A DNA stretch of 64,000 nucleotides from Rhodoferax sp. U2-2l (lineage in GTDB: Bacteria; Pseudomonadota; Gammaproteobacteria; Burkholderiales; Burkholderiaceae_C): assembly GCF_020594515.1 (NCBI RefSeq), contig NZ_JAJCTH010000017.1, forward strand, positions 1 to 64,000, in the 5' to 3' direction. Positions within the stretch are counted from its first letter, which is position 1. Each line of letters opens with the position of its first letter. Of the stretch, positions 48,369 through 58,960 are shown one piece after another. Position numbers and translations under genes: made by a program. Below the pieces are notes generated by a model. The model did not search any database, was not told the origin of the DNA, and saw only the letters and a program-made list of their open reading frames with translations.

Positions 48369-49934
48369 CTAAAACAGCCGTATCCGCACCAGGATCTGCA
48401 ACAGCACCAGACCGAGCACAAACCCCACGCCGCCATACACAATCGCCGACAGCAGGCGGTTGGTTCTCTTTTGCTCCAGCAACAGCGCCTGGACATCGTC
48501 CTGGCGACCACGGCTATTGGTTTGCAGGAACTCCACCAGCAGGCGCGGCAACTCGGGCAACAGCTTGGCGTAGCGCGGACCTTCGTTGCGCAACTGGTCA
48601 AACAGCTTTTTGGGACCGACCTGATCCAGCATCCACTTCTCCAGAAATGGTTTGGCCGTGTTCCACAGATCCAGGTCCGGATCGAGCTGGCGCCCGAGAC
48701 CCTCAATGTTGAGCAACGTCTTTTGCAACAGCACCAGTTGCGGCTGGATCTCGACCTGAAAGCGCCGCGAGGTCTGGAACAGGCGCATCAACAGAAAACC
48801 CAGGGATATCTCTTTGAGCGGCCGGTCAAAGTAGGGCTCACACACCGAGCGGATGGCCGATTCGAGCTCGTCCACCCTCGTCGATTCCGGCACCCAGCCG
48901 GACTCAATGTGCAACTCGGCCACACGCTTGTAATCGCGCCTGAAAAACGCCGTGAAGTTCTGTGCCAGGTACTCCTTGTCGATCTCGGTGAGGGTACCCA
49001 CGATGCCGAAATCGAGCGAGATGTAACGCCCAAATGTGGCGGGCTCCAAACTGACCTGGATGTTGCCCGGATGCATGTCGGCGTGAAAGAAACCGTCGCG
49101 AAACACCTGGGTGAAAAAGATGGTGACCCCGTCGCGCGCCAGCTTGGGGATGTCGACCCCGGCGTCGCGCAGGCGCTCGACCTGGTTGATCGGCACACCG
49201 CGCATGCGCTCCATCACCATCACGTCGGGCATGCAGAAGTCCCAGAATATCTCCGGGATCAGCACCAGATCGAGATCGGCCATGTTGCGGCGCAGTTGCG
49301 CAGCGCTGGAGGCCTCACGGATCAGGTCCAGCTCGTCGTGCAGGTACTTGTCAAACTCGGCCACCACCTCTTTGGGTTTGAGCCGCTTGCCATCGTCTGA
49401 CAGGGTATCGACCCAACCCGCCATCATGCGCATCAGGTCCAGGTCCTTGTCGATCACCGTCAGCATGCCGGGGCGCAACACCTTGACCGCCACATCGCGA
49501 AGGTGGCCGTCCCTGTCTTTGATGACCGCAAAGTGCACTTGTGCGATGGACGCACTCGCCACCGGCTCATGCTCGAACGACACAAAAATATCTTCCAGCT
49601 TGCGCTTGAAGGCCTTTTCGATGATGCCAACCGCCACCTCGCTGGGAAAGGGCGGCACCCGGTCCTGCAACCGGGCCAACTCATCCGCAATGTCAACGGG
49701 CATCAGGTCACGCCGGGTGGACAACACCTGGCCGAACTTGACAAAAATGGGCCCCAGGCTTTCCAGCGCTTCCCGAATACGCTGCCCGCGCGGTGCGCTT
49801 AAGTCGCGGCCCCAGGACAGAGTGTGCGCCAACCGCTTGAGCCACGGCGCCTTCTGGCTGGACAGCACCAGTTCATCCAACCCATGGCGCAACAACACCC
49901 AGAGGATGAAGGCACTGCGAATAACCCGCCTCAT
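48369..49934 (-). CDS. ubiB: Ubiquinone biosynthesis accessory ATPase UbiB
   Basis: A 521-residue atypical kinase (ABC1/ADCK family) needed for ubiquinone synthesis. The KxGQ motif is present ([13 protein letters not shown]), followed by the alanine-rich loop [12 protein letters not shown] and the catalytic [11 protein letters not shown] and DFGIVGTL. Two C-terminal membrane helices end the protein ([20 protein letters not shown]). The start at 49934 ([18 protein letters not shown]) overlaps the ubiJ stop by four bases. Confidence 0.95.
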   Translation of the reverse strand: MRRVIRSAFILWVLLRHGLDELVLSSQKAPWLKRLAHTLSWGRDLSAPRGQRIREALESLGPIFVKFGQVLSTRRDLMPVDIADELARLQDRVPPFPSEVAVGIIEKAFKRKLEDIFVSFEHEPVASASIAQVHFAVIKDRDGHLRDVAVKVLRPGMLTVIDKDLDLMRMMAGWVDTLSDDGKRLKPKEVVAEFDKYLHDELDLIREASSAAQLRRNMADLDLVLIPEIFWDFCMPDVMVMERMRGVPINQVERLRDAGVDIPKLARDGVTIFFTQVFRDGFFHADMHPGNIQVSLEPATFGRYISLDFGIVGTLTEIDKEYLAQNFTAFFRRDYKRVAELHIESGWVPESTRVDELESAIRSVCEPYFDRPLKEISLGFLLMRLFQTSRRFQVEIQPQLVLLQKTLLNIEGLGRQLDPDLDLWNTAKPFLEKWMLDQVGPKKLFDQLRNEGPRYAKLLPELPRLLVEFLQTNSRGRQDDVQALLLEQKRTNRLLSAIVYGGVGFVLGLVLLQILVRIRLF

Positions 49935-50482
49935 CTGGCGGCTTGACCGGGAACGAAGGTCGATGCCTTGCCGGCAAATTGGCGCACTGCCATGACCATG
50001 TTCAGGGTCCACTGGCACATCACACGCGCGGGCACATCACCCAGGATGCGGGCCAGGTCTTCCTCAATGTCCCAACGCACATGTTCGGTGAGCCAGTTGA
50101 TGTCAGCGGCCAGTTGCACGTCGCCTTCAATGCGCACGGCTGGCTTATCACCCCGCAAGGCGGCCTGCGCCAGGGCCAGGGGAGATTCTTCGATGGCGGT
50201 CAGAACCAGGTCGGCCTGCGCCCCGGGCGCTGCCAGGTCGAGCAGGCCTGCAGGCGTGGCCTGCAGCTTGAAGGAAAAGGCCCGCCACTGCACCAGTACC
50301 ACCCGGCCACTCTGTCGCGCCAGGCGCACCGTGGCCTCGGTTTCCTGCATGAGCACGTGGTTGAGCAGCAGAACGATGCGGTGCTGCGCCTCGGACACCG
50401 CCCAGTCAGGCGGAGCGAGTTTGGGAAGGGGAAGTTGCTGGAGGAGACCCTCCAGAAATGAAAAAGGGGACTGTGTTGCCAT
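49931..50482 (-). CDS. ubiJ: Ubiquinone biosynthesis accessory factor UbiJ
   Basis: A 183-residue SCP2-like lipid-binding protein. The N-terminal part (about 20-120) contains the SCP2 fold, and [29 protein letters not shown] is the family's C-terminal coiled-coil start. It helps organise the soluble ubiquinone assembly complex with UbiK. It lies directly upstream of ubiB with a four-base overlap, as in many proteobacteria. Confidence 0.88.
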   Translation of the reverse strand: MATQSPFSFLEGLLQQLPLPKLAPPDWAVSEAQHRIVLLLNHVLMQETEATVRLARQSGRVVLVQWRAFSFKLQATPAGLLDLAAPGAQADLVLTAIEESPLALAQAALRGDKPAVRIEGDVQLAADINWLTEHVRWDIEEDLARILGDVPARVMCQWTLNMVMAVRQFAGKASTFVPGQAAR

Positions 50483-50517
50483 AGTCCCCGATTATTCCTG
50501 AATTTTGAAGCAGAACC

Positions 50518-51510
50518 TTATTGCAAGGCTTGAACCCCTGCAACCAACCAGCCGCTTTGACCGCTCTTGGTTTTGGTCATGTTCCACACTTCGCGGAACG
50601 GTGCCGGGCCGGATGACGGCTCTTCACGGATCATGCCGGAGAACTCGACGCTGGCCATGTAGTCGGTGCCCAGGTCTTCGATGCCCAACAAATGCGCCTC
50701 GATCATCACCACCTCGGTCAGGTTGACCGGGCCACCGGTGTGCACCTCACGCTCGGCCAGCTGGGCCTGGATTTCTTTCAGCATGGTGTCGGTCATCATG
50801 ACACGCAACGCCGGAATGTCAGACTTGTCCCAAGCCGCCTGCAGCGACACAAAATTCGCCTTGGCCGACTTCAGAAAACCTTCCGTGTCAAAACCAGCCG
50901 GAATGCCCCAGCTCTGCGACCCGGACAGGCCGGAACCAATCATGGACCCGGTCGCTGACCCGGCGCCAGCCATGCCTGCGCTATCAAACGCGGTGTTGGT
51001 GCGCTCCCAAGGGCGCGCCGACGCATCGTTGCCGACGTTTTCCGGCCGGTAGCTCGCAGGTGTGGGGGCCTGACCCGCTGCGCCTGCGCCCTGGAAAGCG
51101 AACGGTGACGCCGGGCGGGCGTTGCCCTGGTTTTTGCGGGACCGCATGAACCAGCCAACCGCCATCATGATGACCAGGGCCAGCAACGCAAACATCATGA
51201 ACTGCGCCATTTCTTCACCAAAACCCAGCGAACTGGCCAACCAGGCCAGGCCCAGGCCAGCGGCGAGGCCACCCAACATAGCCCCCCATGGTTTCTTCGG
51301 TGCAGCCGCTGCCGCACCCGCTGCCGGGCTCTTGACTGCGGTGTTGGCGGCGCCTGGTGCAGGGGCTGCCGGGGGAGGTGTTGCCTGGCGCTGCGTCACA
51401 TTGCTGGACTGTTGCCCAAACGACTTGCCACCACCCATACGTTTGGCGGCTTCAGCCTGACCGGCGAACAGTGCCACGCTCATTGTCAAAACCCAAAGCC
51501 ACCTTTTCAT
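50518..51510 (-). CDS. Tim44-like domain protein
   Basis: A 330-residue protein with a signal peptide (MKRWLWVLTMSVALFAGQAEA), an Ala/Pro-rich low-complexity region, a short hydrophobic hairpin (about residues 75-120), and a C-terminal Tim44-like domain (about 185-330). The bacterial family is envelope-associated and of unknown role. It sits between ubiE and ubiJ in the conserved block. Confidence 0.87.
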   Translation of the reverse strand: MKRWLWVLTMSVALFAGQAEAAKRMGGGKSFGQQSSNVTQRQATPPPAAPAPGAANTAVKSPAAGAAAAAPKKPWGAMLGGLAAGLGLAWLASSLGFGEEMAQFMMFALLALVIMMAVGWFMRSRKNQGNARPASPFAFQGAGAAGQAPTPASYRPENVGNDASARPWERTNTAFDSAGMAGAGSATGSMIGSGLSGSQSWGIPAGFDTEGFLKSAKANFVSLQAAWDKSDIPALRVMMTDTMLKEIQAQLAEREVHTGGPVNLTEVVMIEAHLLGIEDLGTDYMASVEFSGMIREEPSSGPAPFREVWNMTKTKSGQSGWLVAGVQALQ

Positions 51511-51550
51511 AACGTCTCCTGTTTTTTCAAAAAAATTTCATTGATGCGGG

Positions 51551-52282
51551 TCAACATTTGATCCCGACATGCAAGGCTACCAGACCCCCGGTCAGGTTGT
51601 GGTAATCGACATGGCCAAAGCCACTAGACTTCATCAGGGTTTTGAGCTCTTCCTGGCTGGGGTGCATGCGGATCGATTCGGCCAGGTACTGGTAGCTGGC
51701 CGAATCGCCCGCCACCCACTCGCCCAGTTTGGGCAAGATGTTGAAGGAATACCAGTCGTAGGCTTTCTCCAGCGGCTTGGCCACTTTGGAAAACTCCAGC
51801 ACCAGCAGTTTGCCGGCCGGCTTGAGCACCCGGTTCATCTCCTTGAGCGCCACATCCTTGTGCGTCATGTTGCGCAGGCCAAACGCCACGCTGACCAGGT
51901 TGAAGTGGTTATCGGGGAACGGCAGCTTTTCGGCATCACACACCAGCGTGGGCAAAAACACCCCCAGGTCCACCAGCCGGTCACGCCCCGTGCTGAGCAT
52001 GGCTTCGTTGATGTCGGTGTGCACCACGCAGCCTGACTTGCCCACTTTTTTCGAAAAAGCCAGCGACAGGTCACCCGTGCCGCCTGCAATGTCCAGCACA
52101 TGGTCACCCTCCTTGAGGTTGGCCACCATCACGGTGTAGGCCTTCCAGGCCCGGTGCAGGCCCATCGACATCAGGTCGTTCATCAAGTCGTATTTGGGCG
52201 CCACCGAGTCAAACACGCCTTTGACATGGCTGGCTTTTTCGGTCTCGTCGACGTTCTTGAATCCAAAATGGGTAGTGCTCAT
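51551..52282 (-). CDS. ubiE: Ubiquinone/menaquinone biosynthesis C-methyltransferase
   Basis: A 243-residue SAM-dependent methyltransferase that methylates the benzoquinol ring of ubiquinone intermediates. Motif I is [14 protein letters not shown], and [17 protein letters not shown] with [15 protein letters not shown] are UbiE signatures. The start at 52282 ([17 protein letters not shown]) is the family's. It is the first ubi gene of the minus-strand block ending at aspS. Confidence 0.96.
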   Translation of the reverse strand: MSTTHFGFKNVDETEKASHVKGVFDSVAPKYDLMNDLMSMGLHRAWKAYTVMVANLKEGDHVLDIAGGTGDLSLAFSKKVGKSGCVVHTDINEAMLSTGRDRLVDLGVFLPTLVCDAEKLPFPDNHFNLVSVAFGLRNMTHKDVALKEMNRVLKPAGKLLVLEFSKVAKPLEKAYDWYSFNILPKLGEWVAGDSASYQYLAESIRMHPSQEELKTLMKSSGFGHVDYHNLTGGLVALHVGIKC

Positions 52283-52404
52283 GGTGTTGATGGGGTCGGA
52301 GGTGAGGGTTTCGGGGGTAGATAAAGACAGATGGCTCGATTATCCCTGTCTGCGTCCGCGCGCATCGGCAGGCGGCCAGACTTGGTGGCCACACCGGCCA
52401 AGAC

Positions 52405-53148
52405 TCAAGGCGCTTCGATCAGCGCCTTGACAGCAGCGAGTTGTCGGCGCGAAACAAACAGCGGCTCGCTGACCCGGTCCAGCCGCACCGCCCAGCCGTC
52501 ACCCTCGTTGGGGTCGCGGTATTTTTCCAGCGAGCGCACCGCGTGGCGCGCAACCAGCGCGTTGCGGTGGATGCGCAGGAAGCGGTTGGCGTGACGAGTT
52601 TCCAGGTCATTCAACGAGCCTTCCAGGATGTAGCTGTGGCTGGCGGTGCGCACGGTGAGGTATTTCAGCTCCGCCTTCAGGTACAGCACTTCTGAGAGCG
52701 GCAGCCGCTCGGTCCGGCCACGCTCCTGGATCACCAGCACGTCATCAGCGACAGCCGTCTCGGCCCCCCTGTTTTTGGCGGTTAAACGCTCTGCTTTTTG
52801 CAGTGAGGCCTGCAGCCGCTCCAGCCGCACCGGCTTGGTCAGGTAATCCAGCGCCTCCAATTCGAAGGCCTGCAAGGCGTGTTCGGTGTGCGCGGTGACA
52901 AACACCACCGCTGGCGGCTGGGGCAGCGCGCGCAGGTTTTGCGCCAGCATCAACCCGTCACCGCCGGGCATGTGGATGTCGGCCAGTACCACATCCACCG
53001 CCTGGTGCGCCAGGCACTGCATGGCCTGGGCGACGTTGGCCGCCTCACCCACCACCAGCGCACCCGGCGCGGTGCAGTCGGCCAGCAGGCTTTTCAGGCG
53101 CGAACGCGCCAGCGCTTCGTCATCCACGATCAACACGCGCAAGGCCAT
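52405..53148 (-). CDS. algR: LytTR response regulator, AlgR type
   Basis: A 247-residue response regulator. A receiver domain (about 1-120) carries the phospho-acceptor Asp in VVLADIHMPGGDG; a LytTR DNA-binding domain (about 145-245) follows. It is 19 bases after the sensor gene and forms with it a two-component pair; the AlgZ-AlgR-argH neighbourhood is shared with Pseudomonas and many Burkholderiales. Targets are not evident from the window. Confidence 0.9.
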   Translation of the reverse strand: MALRVLIVDDEALARSRLKSLLADCTAPGALVVGEAANVAQAMQCLAHQAVDVVLADIHMPGGDGLMLAQNLRALPQPPAVVFVTAHTEHALQAFELEALDYLTKPVRLERLQASLQKAERLTAKNRGAETAVADDVLVIQERGRTERLPLSEVLYLKAELKYLTVRTASHSYILEGSLNDLETRHANRFLRIHRNALVARHAVRSLEKYRDPNEGDGWAVRLDRVSEPLFVSRRQLAAVKALIEAP

Positions 53149-53167
53149 CAGACCACCTCCCCTTGTC

Positions 53168-54223
53168 TCATACCGGAACCTCGACCCTGACCTGAAACAC
53201 GCCGTCTTTCATGCCATAGTGAAACCGCCCCTGCACGTCGTGCAGCAGGCTCAGGCGCTCGCGCACATTGTTCAAGGCCAGGCCGTGGCCCTTAGAGAGG
53301 TTCTGTGGCTCCGGCCCCACCGTGTTGCTGACCTTGATCACCACCGTCGAACCACGCCGTTGGGTACTGACCCGGATGCGTGCGCCCTGGGCACTGGGCT
53401 CGACCCCGTGTTTCACCGCGTTCTCCACCAGCGGTTGCAGCAACAAGGGCGGCAGGCGGGCGCTGGCGGCCTTGTCGTCGATGGACCATTCCACCTGGAT
53501 GCGGTCACCAAACCGCACCTGCTCGATGGCCAGGTAGCGCCGCGCCAGCGCTATTTCATCGGCCAGGGTCACACTTTGGTCTTGCTCGGCCAAGGCGTAG
53601 CGAAACAGATCGCTCAGGTCTTCCAGCAAACGCTCGGCCTGGCGCGGCTCGGCACGCACCAGCGCAATGGCGCTGTTCAAGGTGTTGAACAGAAAATGCG
53701 GCCGGATGCGCGCCTGCAATTCGGCCAGCCGGGCGGCGGTGGCAGCAGGCGTTGTGCCCTTGGCACGCAACACCAACGCCGCCACCAGCACGGCCGACAA
53801 CAGCGCCCCGCTGAAGGCACTGGCCCACCAGGGCGCCACCTCCAGCAAGCCCATGAACCACAACACACCACAACCATACACACCCGCCAGCGCGCCCAAC
53901 ACCACGCCAGCCACCTGCTGAAAGACCGGCGTCAGGCGTGCCAGGACTTTTTTCAAACTGCACGCGGCAATCAGCCACACCAGGGTGGCGGGCAAAGCGG
54001 CACCGGTGATCAGCGACAAGCGGGTCAGCCACTGCAACGCATCCGCCGCGCCAAACATGGCCACCACCCCCACGACACTTTCGACAAACAGCACCGCACG
54101 CAGCACCACCCCCACATGGCAGGCATCAAACACCAGCGAGTCCGTTGCAGCGGGCAAAGGCTCGCTGCCAAGTGGCTGCGAAGTCGTTTCCTGGAAGACC
54201 GATAAAATTTGCGAATCTTTCAT
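53168..54223 (-). CDS. algZ: LytS-type sensor histidine kinase, AlgZ/FimS-like
   Basis: A 351-residue membrane kinase with about four helices in the first half, then a His_kinase domain (motif RPHFLFNTLNSAIALVR, phospho-acceptor His) and an ATPase domain (LLLQPLVENAVKHGVEP and KGHGLALNNVRERLSLL). The start at 54223 (MKDSQILSVFQET) is preferred; an upstream in-frame ATG would overlap the argH promoter. It is divergent from argH. Confidence 0.88.
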   Translation of the reverse strand: MKDSQILSVFQETTSQPLGSEPLPAATDSLVFDACHVGVVLRAVLFVESVVGVVAMFGAADALQWLTRLSLITGAALPATLVWLIAACSLKKVLARLTPVFQQVAGVVLGALAGVYGCGVLWFMGLLEVAPWWASAFSGALLSAVLVAALVLRAKGTTPAATAARLAELQARIRPHFLFNTLNSAIALVRAEPRQAERLLEDLSDLFRYALAEQDQSVTLADEIALARRYLAIEQVRFGDRIQVEWSIDDKAASARLPPLLLQPLVENAVKHGVEPSAQGARIRVSTQRRGSTVVIKVSNTVGPEPQNLSKGHGLALNNVRERLSLLHDVQGRFHYGMKDGVFQVRVEVPV

Positions 54224-54319
54224 TGACCAGAGGATGGCGGGGGCTTTGGATGTTCCGCCGCCCATTATTGATGATTCCCGGTCAACCACCCTCTACAAAC
54301 GCCACGGCGCTGCTACCTC

Positions 54320-55771
54320 ATGAGTCATAACCAATTCGACAAAAAATCCCAGGCCTGGTCGGCACTTTTTTCAGAACCCATGAGCGATCTGGTCAAGCGC
54401 TACACCTCCAGCGTGTTTTTTGACAAGCGGCTGTGGCAGGCGGACATCGCCGGCAGCCTCGCGCATGCCGAGATGCTGGCGGCCCAGGGCATCATCGGCG
54501 CGCAGGACCGCGCCGAGATTGAACGCGGCATGGCGCAGATCACGTCAGAGATCGAATCAGGGCAGTTCGAGTGGAAGCTGGACCTGGAAGACGTGCACCT
54601 GAACATCGAAGCCCGCCTGACGCAGCTGGTGGGCGACGCCGGCAAACGCCTGCACACGGGTCGTAGCCGCAACGACCAGGTGGCGACCGACGTGCGCCTG
54701 TGGCTGCGCGGGGAGATTGACCTGATCACTGGCCTGCTGACTGATCTGCAGAAGTCCCTGCTGGAAGTGGCCGAGAAACACGTCGACGTGATCCTGCCCG
54801 GCTTCACCCACCTGCAAGTCGCCCAGCCCATCAGTTTTGGCCACCACATGCTGGCTTACGTGGAGATGTTTGCCCGCGACGCTGAACGTATGGCAGACGT
54901 GCGCCGCCGCGTCAACCGCTTGCCGCTGGGCGCTGCCGCGCTGGCGGGCACCAGCTACCCGCTGGACCGCGAACGTGTCGCCAAAACGCTTGGCATGGTC
55001 AACGACCAAGGCCAGCCCCAGGTTTGCCAGAACAGCCTGGACGCGGTGAGTGACCGTGATTTTGCGATTGAATTCACCGCCGCCGCGTCGCTGTGCATGG
55101 TGCACATCAGCCGCTTGAGCGAAGAGCTGATCATCTGGATGAGCCAGAACTTCGGCTTCATCCACATTGCCGACCGCTTCACCACCGGCAGCTCGATCAT
55201 GCCGCAGAAGAAAAACCCCGACGTGCCCGAGTTGGCGCGCGGCAAGACCGGCCGCGTGGTGGGCCACCTGATGGGCCTGATCACCCTGATGAAGGGCCAA
55301 CCGCTGGCCTACAACAAAGACAACCAGGAAGACAAGGAGCCGCTGTTTGACACGGTGGACACCTTGAAGGACACGTTGCGCATCTTTTCCGAGATGGTGG
55401 GCGGCCAGGTCAACCCTGAAACCGGCCAAAAAGAAGGCGGCATCACGGTCAACGCCGAGGCGATGGAGCGCTCCGCCCTCAAAGGTTACGCCACCGCCAC
55501 CGATCTGGCTGACTACCTGGTCAAAAAAGGCCTGCCGTTTCGCGATGCCCACGAAACCGTGGCGCATGCCGTGAAAGCCGCCATCTCACACCAGGTAGAC
55601 CTATCAGACCTGCCACTGGCAGTGTTGCAGGGTTTCAACCCGCGGATTGAGAAAGACGTGTTTGACGTGCTCAGCCTGCGCGGCTCATTACACGCACGCG
55701 ACGTGCTGGGTGGCACCGCACCCCGGCAGGTGCGCCTGCAAATCGCCCGCCACCAGCAGCGGCTGGCCTGA
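54320..55771 (+). CDS. argH: Argininosuccinate lyase
   Basis: A 483-residue enzyme that splits argininosuccinate into arginine and fumarate. The fumarase-superfamily signature [15 protein letters not shown] (flexible catalytic loop) is present, as are [17 protein letters not shown] and [10 protein letters not shown]. The length is slightly above E. coli ArgH (457) because of an N-terminal extension. The start at 54320 has no strong Shine-Dalgarno but fits homologues ([14 protein letters not shown]). It is divergent from the AlgZ-like gene. Confidence 0.97.
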   Translation: MSHNQFDKKSQAWSALFSEPMSDLVKRYTSSVFFDKRLWQADIAGSLAHAEMLAAQGIIGAQDRAEIERGMAQITSEIESGQFEWKLDLEDVHLNIEARLTQLVGDAGKRLHTGRSRNDQVATDVRLWLRGEIDLITGLLTDLQKSLLEVAEKHVDVILPGFTHLQVAQPISFGHHMLAYVEMFARDAERMADVRRRVNRLPLGAAALAGTSYPLDRERVAKTLGMVNDQGQPQVCQNSLDAVSDRDFAIEFTAAASLCMVHISRLSEELIIWMSQNFGFIHIADRFTTGSSIMPQKKNPDVPELARGKTGRVVGHLMGLITLMKGQPLAYNKDNQEDKEPLFDTVDTLKDTLRIFSEMVGGQVNPETGQKEGGITVNAEAMERSALKGYATATDLADYLVKKGLPFRDAHETVAHAVKAAISHQVDLSDLPLAVLQGFNPRIEKDVFDVLSLRGSLHARDVLGGTAPRQVRLQIARHQQRLA

Positions 55772-55817
55772 TGGTCCGACCGCCACTTGACCGCGATCCC
55801 ATCGGCAAAACCCGTCT

Positions 55818-55844
55818 GCGGTCTAATGCGCCCGCACAGACCGC
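55818..55844 (+). other. Stem-loop after argH
   Basis: GCGGTCT (55818-55824) pairs perfectly with AGACCGC (55838-55844) around a 13-base loop, 47 bases past the argH stop. No T-tract follows at once, so it may be a weak terminator or a processing signal. Confidence 0.3.
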
Positions 55845-55886
55845 GGCCTTCGCGGCGCCTTCCCTTGACCTTTTCTTCTGCACACC

Positions 55887-56411
55887 ATGACCGACGCCCC
55901 TGACGACCACACGCCCCCGCCCTACAACTGGCAGCTGCAGCGTTGGCGCCTGGGCGCCATCTTCAGCCTGATTTTGCTGTCCATCGCCGTGGCCACCCTC
56001 TTCAGCATGCAAGAGCAGTTCAAGGCGCAAATGACCCACATGCAGACCAAGCTGAAGTCGGTGCCGCAAATCAAATACATCGCGGTGCTGATGGATGACC
56101 AGCACCTGCCAGCGCAGCTGATCACTTTTGATCCGCAGGATGGCCGCCTGCAGATCCAGCGCCTCAACGACACCATGGAAGGGCGCGACGACAGCATGCA
56201 ACTGTGGGCGCTGGATGACAGCGGTCGCCCGTTGTCGCTGGGCGTGCTCACGCCCAAGCTAAAAACCGCGCAGTTGCCGGTATCGGACAGGATCCTCTCC
56301 CAGGCCGTCGGGCTGGCCATCAGCGTGGAAGCGCGCGGCGGTGTGGAAAACGGCCAACCACCGCGCCTGCCTTACCTGTACACCGGCACGCTGATCCAGA
56401 AAGCGCTGTAA
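55887..56411 (+). CDS. RskA-type C-terminal domain protein without the anti-sigma region
   Basis: A 174-residue protein with a 30-residue cytosolic N-terminus, one membrane helix (about 26-46) and a periplasmic domain matching the C-terminal part of anti-sigma-K factor RskA ([18 protein letters not shown], then [11 protein letters not shown]). The N-terminal zinc-type anti-sigma domain that binds the sigma factor is missing, and no sigma factor gene is adjacent. It lies 115 bases after argH. Function unknown. Confidence 0.65.
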   Translation: MTDAPDDHTPPPYNWQLQRWRLGAIFSLILLSIAVATLFSMQEQFKAQMTHMQTKLKSVPQIKYIAVLMDDQHLPAQLITFDPQDGRLQIQRLNDTMEGRDDSMQLWALDDSGRPLSLGVLTPKLKTAQLPVSDRILSQAVGLAISVEARGGVENGQPPRLPYLYTGTLIQKAL

Positions 56412-56496
56412 CGCAGCCACGGGCGGGGCGTTTCCCTCATTTCTCTCTCAATCTCGAACCGCGCCGTTGGGCGCAACCAACCAAGGAAAATCAGTC

Positions 56497-57210
56497 ATGG
56501 GCGCGCAGTGGAAAGCAAAAGGCAAAGAATTGGCAGCCAATGCCAAGGGGCGGGTATTTGGCAAATTGTCCAAGGACATCATGCTCGCCGCCCGTAGCGG
56601 GGCCGACCCAGCCGCCAACTCGCGCCTGCGCCTGCTGGTGGAGCAGGCCCGCAAAGCCTCCATGCCCAAGGACACGCTCGACCGCGCCATCAAAAAAGGT
56701 GCGGGCCTGACTGGCGAGGCGGTCAACTTTGAACACGTGATTTACGAAGGCTTTGCCCCGCACCGCGTGGCGCTGATGGTGGAGTGCCTCACCGACAACG
56801 TCAACCGCACAGCGCCCGAGATGCGGGTGTTGTTCCGCAAGGGCCAGTTGGGCACCTCCGGTTCGGTGGCCTGGGACTTTGACCACCTCGGCATGATCGA
56901 GGCCGAACCGGCCGTACCCGGCGCAGATGCAGAGGTAGCCGCTATTGAAGCCGGAGCGCAAGACCTGGAACCCGGTGACGAAGAGGGCACCACCCTGTTC
57001 CTGACCGACCCGACCGACCTGGACCTGGTCAGCCGCGCCCTGCCCGCCCAAGGCTTCACCGTGTTGTCGGCCAAACTCGGCTACAAACCCAAAAACCCGG
57101 TCGACCCGGCCAGTCTGAGCGCCGAACAGCTTGAAGAGGTGGAAGCCTTTCTGGCCGCCATCGACGCCAATGATGACGTGCAAAACGTCTACGTTGGTTT
57201 GGCAGGTTAA
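56497..57210 (+). CDS. YebC/PmpR family transcriptional regulator or translation factor
   Basis: A 237-residue protein of the YebC family. It opens [20 protein letters not shown], and [29 protein letters not shown] follows, both diagnostic. AAGGAAAA lies upstream of the ATG at 56497, so the longer ORF start is rejected. Members have been reported as DNA-binding regulators and as factors that relieve ribosome stalling at polyproline. The VOC gene follows after two bases. Confidence 0.94.
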   Translation: MGAQWKAKGKELAANAKGRVFGKLSKDIMLAARSGADPAANSRLRLLVEQARKASMPKDTLDRAIKKGAGLTGEAVNFEHVIYEGFAPHRVALMVECLTDNVNRTAPEMRVLFRKGQLGTSGSVAWDFDHLGMIEAEPAVPGADAEVAAIEAGAQDLEPGDEEGTTLFLTDPTDLDLVSRALPAQGFTVLSAKLGYKPKNPVDPASLSAEQLEEVEAFLAAIDANDDVQNVYVGLAG

Positions 57211-57212
57211 GG

Positions 57213-57920
57213 ATGAAAAGCCAAATTGACCATCTGGTGATTCTTGCCCAGACCCTGGACCAGGGTGTGGCCTGGTGTGAAGCCACGCTGGGCGTCACGC
57301 CCGGCCCGGGCGGTGACCACCCGCAGTTTGGCACCCACAACCGCCTGATCAAGATCGCCACGCCCAAGTTCCCCTTGGCCTACCTTGAGATCATCGCTAT
57401 CAATCCAGAAGCTAAAAGCCAAGGTGAAACAAGGGCTAAACGCTGGTTTGACATGGATGAAACGGCCCTGCAGGCCGCCGTGGCCGTGGCGCCGCAGTTG
57501 GTGCATTTTGTCGCCCAGACCGACGAGTTACAGGCCGGGCGCACTGCGCTCAAAGCCCTGGGCATCGACCGTGGCCCGGCGCTACAGACCAGCCGCCATT
57601 CGCGCAAAGGCCTGCTGCAATGGCAGATCACCGTGCGCGACGACGGCCAGCGCCTGTTTGACGGCGCGCTACCCAGCCTGATCCAGTGGGGCAAACCGGA
57701 CGCCGCCGAGCCGCTGCGCCTGCACCCACGCAACAGCCTGCCACGCTCCGGCGTCGCGCTGCAAAGTGTGGCGGTGACCCACCCGACCGCCGCCAAACTG
57801 CAAGCGGCGTATGAGGCCATCGGGCTGACAGGTGTCACGGTAGCCGATGGCCCGGCCAATATCACCGTCACCCTGAACACGCCCAAAGGTCCGGTGACGC
57901 TGCAGAGCTTGGGTGTTTAA
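57213..57920 (+). CDS. VOC/glyoxalase-like domain protein
   Basis: A 235-residue protein of the glyoxalase-like family (PF13468 type). It starts IDHLVILAQTLDQGVAWCE with the metal-ligand His, then FGTHNRLIKI and AYLEIIAINPEA. Substrate unknown. It begins two bases after the YebC gene stop, so the two are co-transcribed. A short AT-rich segment (about 57390-57440) interrupts otherwise GC-rich codons. Confidence 0.8.
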   Translation: MKSQIDHLVILAQTLDQGVAWCEATLGVTPGPGGDHPQFGTHNRLIKIATPKFPLAYLEIIAINPEAKSQGETRAKRWFDMDETALQAAVAVAPQLVHFVAQTDELQAGRTALKALGIDRGPALQTSRHSRKGLLQWQITVRDDGQRLFDGALPSLIQWGKPDAAEPLRLHPRNSLPRSGVALQSVAVTHPTAAKLQAAYEAIGLTGVTVADGPANITVTLNTPKGPVTLQSLGV

Positions 57921-58174
57921 CCCGCTTGGCGCGTAACACGCTGGGCCGCAGTCGCACAGGCCTGCCTGTTGCGTCGACACCATGAACGGCAAAAACCTTC
58001 TTTGCCGGGGTGGATGCACCCGTTACGATGGTCAGAACTTCCCTTCTTGGACAAGTGGATGACCAGTTTGACCGGCCTATCGTGGCACTTGGTTGCCGTT
58101 AGCCGCAACCTTCACGGGGCGTGGCTTGCTTGGGGCGAGGAAGTAAATTTCATTCGTTAGGTGCCACTAGTAAT
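57921..58174. other. Gene-free region upstream of the HNH gene
   Basis: No ORF or RNA gene that I can support. GC falls towards the HNH gene, so a boundary of transferred DNA may lie here. No tRNA or attachment site was recognised. Confidence 0.4.
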
Positions 58175-58960
58175 ATGCGCTGCCTCTTTTGCAAGCAAGA
58201 CTCCAGCGGGTCAAAAAGCGTGGAGCACGTTGTTCCAGAGAGCCTGTGGAACACGCAGCATATTCTTCCGAGGGGAGTCGTCTGTGATTCTTGCAATAAC
58301 TACTTCGCACGAAAAGTCGAAAAGCCGTTCCTTGATTCGCCAGCAATTTCTCGCCTGCGGTTCACTCAGGTAATCCCCAATAAAAGAGGGCGTGTGCCCC
58401 CAAGTGAAGCCCTCCTCTTGCCAGGATTCCCTGTCGTCGCGTATCGCGAGGCTTCAACCCCATACATCCTTTCACTTCAGACATCACCTGAGGCTCTCAA
58501 CCATATTGCAAACAACAAGAGGAGCACCCTTCTCCTTCCAGTCACTGCAAAACCACCTGAAAACCGAACCGTTTCCCGCTTCTTGGCCAAAATGGCTATC
58601 GAGGCAATGGCTCTACGCCTACTTGAACAGCCAGATGGCATTTCGTATCTCATAGATGAGCCTCAACTGGATCCGCTTCGCAACTTTGTCCGCCGTGGTC
58701 AGCCTCAAGAATGGCCACATCACGCTCGACGCATCTATGACACCGATCGAGAACTGCTGGACTTGGACGGCCATTCATACCAGACGGTGCACGAGTTCGA
58801 CTACCTCGTAACGAAAAAGCAAGAGTGGTACTTCATCTTTGCCCTGTTTGGGCTGGAACTTGCTATCAACATTGGGGGACCAGAAGTCGACGGCTATTTG
58901 GAATGGCTCCGAGAAAACAAGGAAAGAAGCCCGCTCTACTCTGGGAAGAACGCGCCGTGA
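58175..58960 (+). CDS. Stand-alone HNH endonuclease
   Basis: A 261-residue protein with an N-terminal HNH_5-like zinc module: Cys3-x-x-Cys6 (CLFC), EHVVPES (Glu17, His18), then Cys37-x-x-Cys40-Asn41 (CDSCNN). About 210 further residues form a domain I do not recognise. The start at 58175 puts the first zinc knuckle at the N-terminus, usual for the family; no good ribosome binding site is seen for it. Codon use and GC are clearly lower than in neighbours, which points to horizontal transfer. Possibly a restriction or defence nuclease; no methyltransferase is adjacent. Confidence 0.75.
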   Translation: MRCLFCKQDSSGSKSVEHVVPESLWNTQHILPRGVVCDSCNNYFARKVEKPFLDSPAISRLRFTQVIPNKRGRVPPSEALLLPGFPVVAYREASTPYILSLQTSPEALNHIANNKRSTLLLPVTAKPPENRTVSRFLAKMAIEAMALRLLEQPDGISYLIDEPQLDPLRNFVRRGQPQEWPHHARRIYDTDRELLDLDGHSYQTVHEFDYLVTKKQEWYFIFALFGLELAINIGGPEVDGYLEWLRENKERSPLYSGKNAP

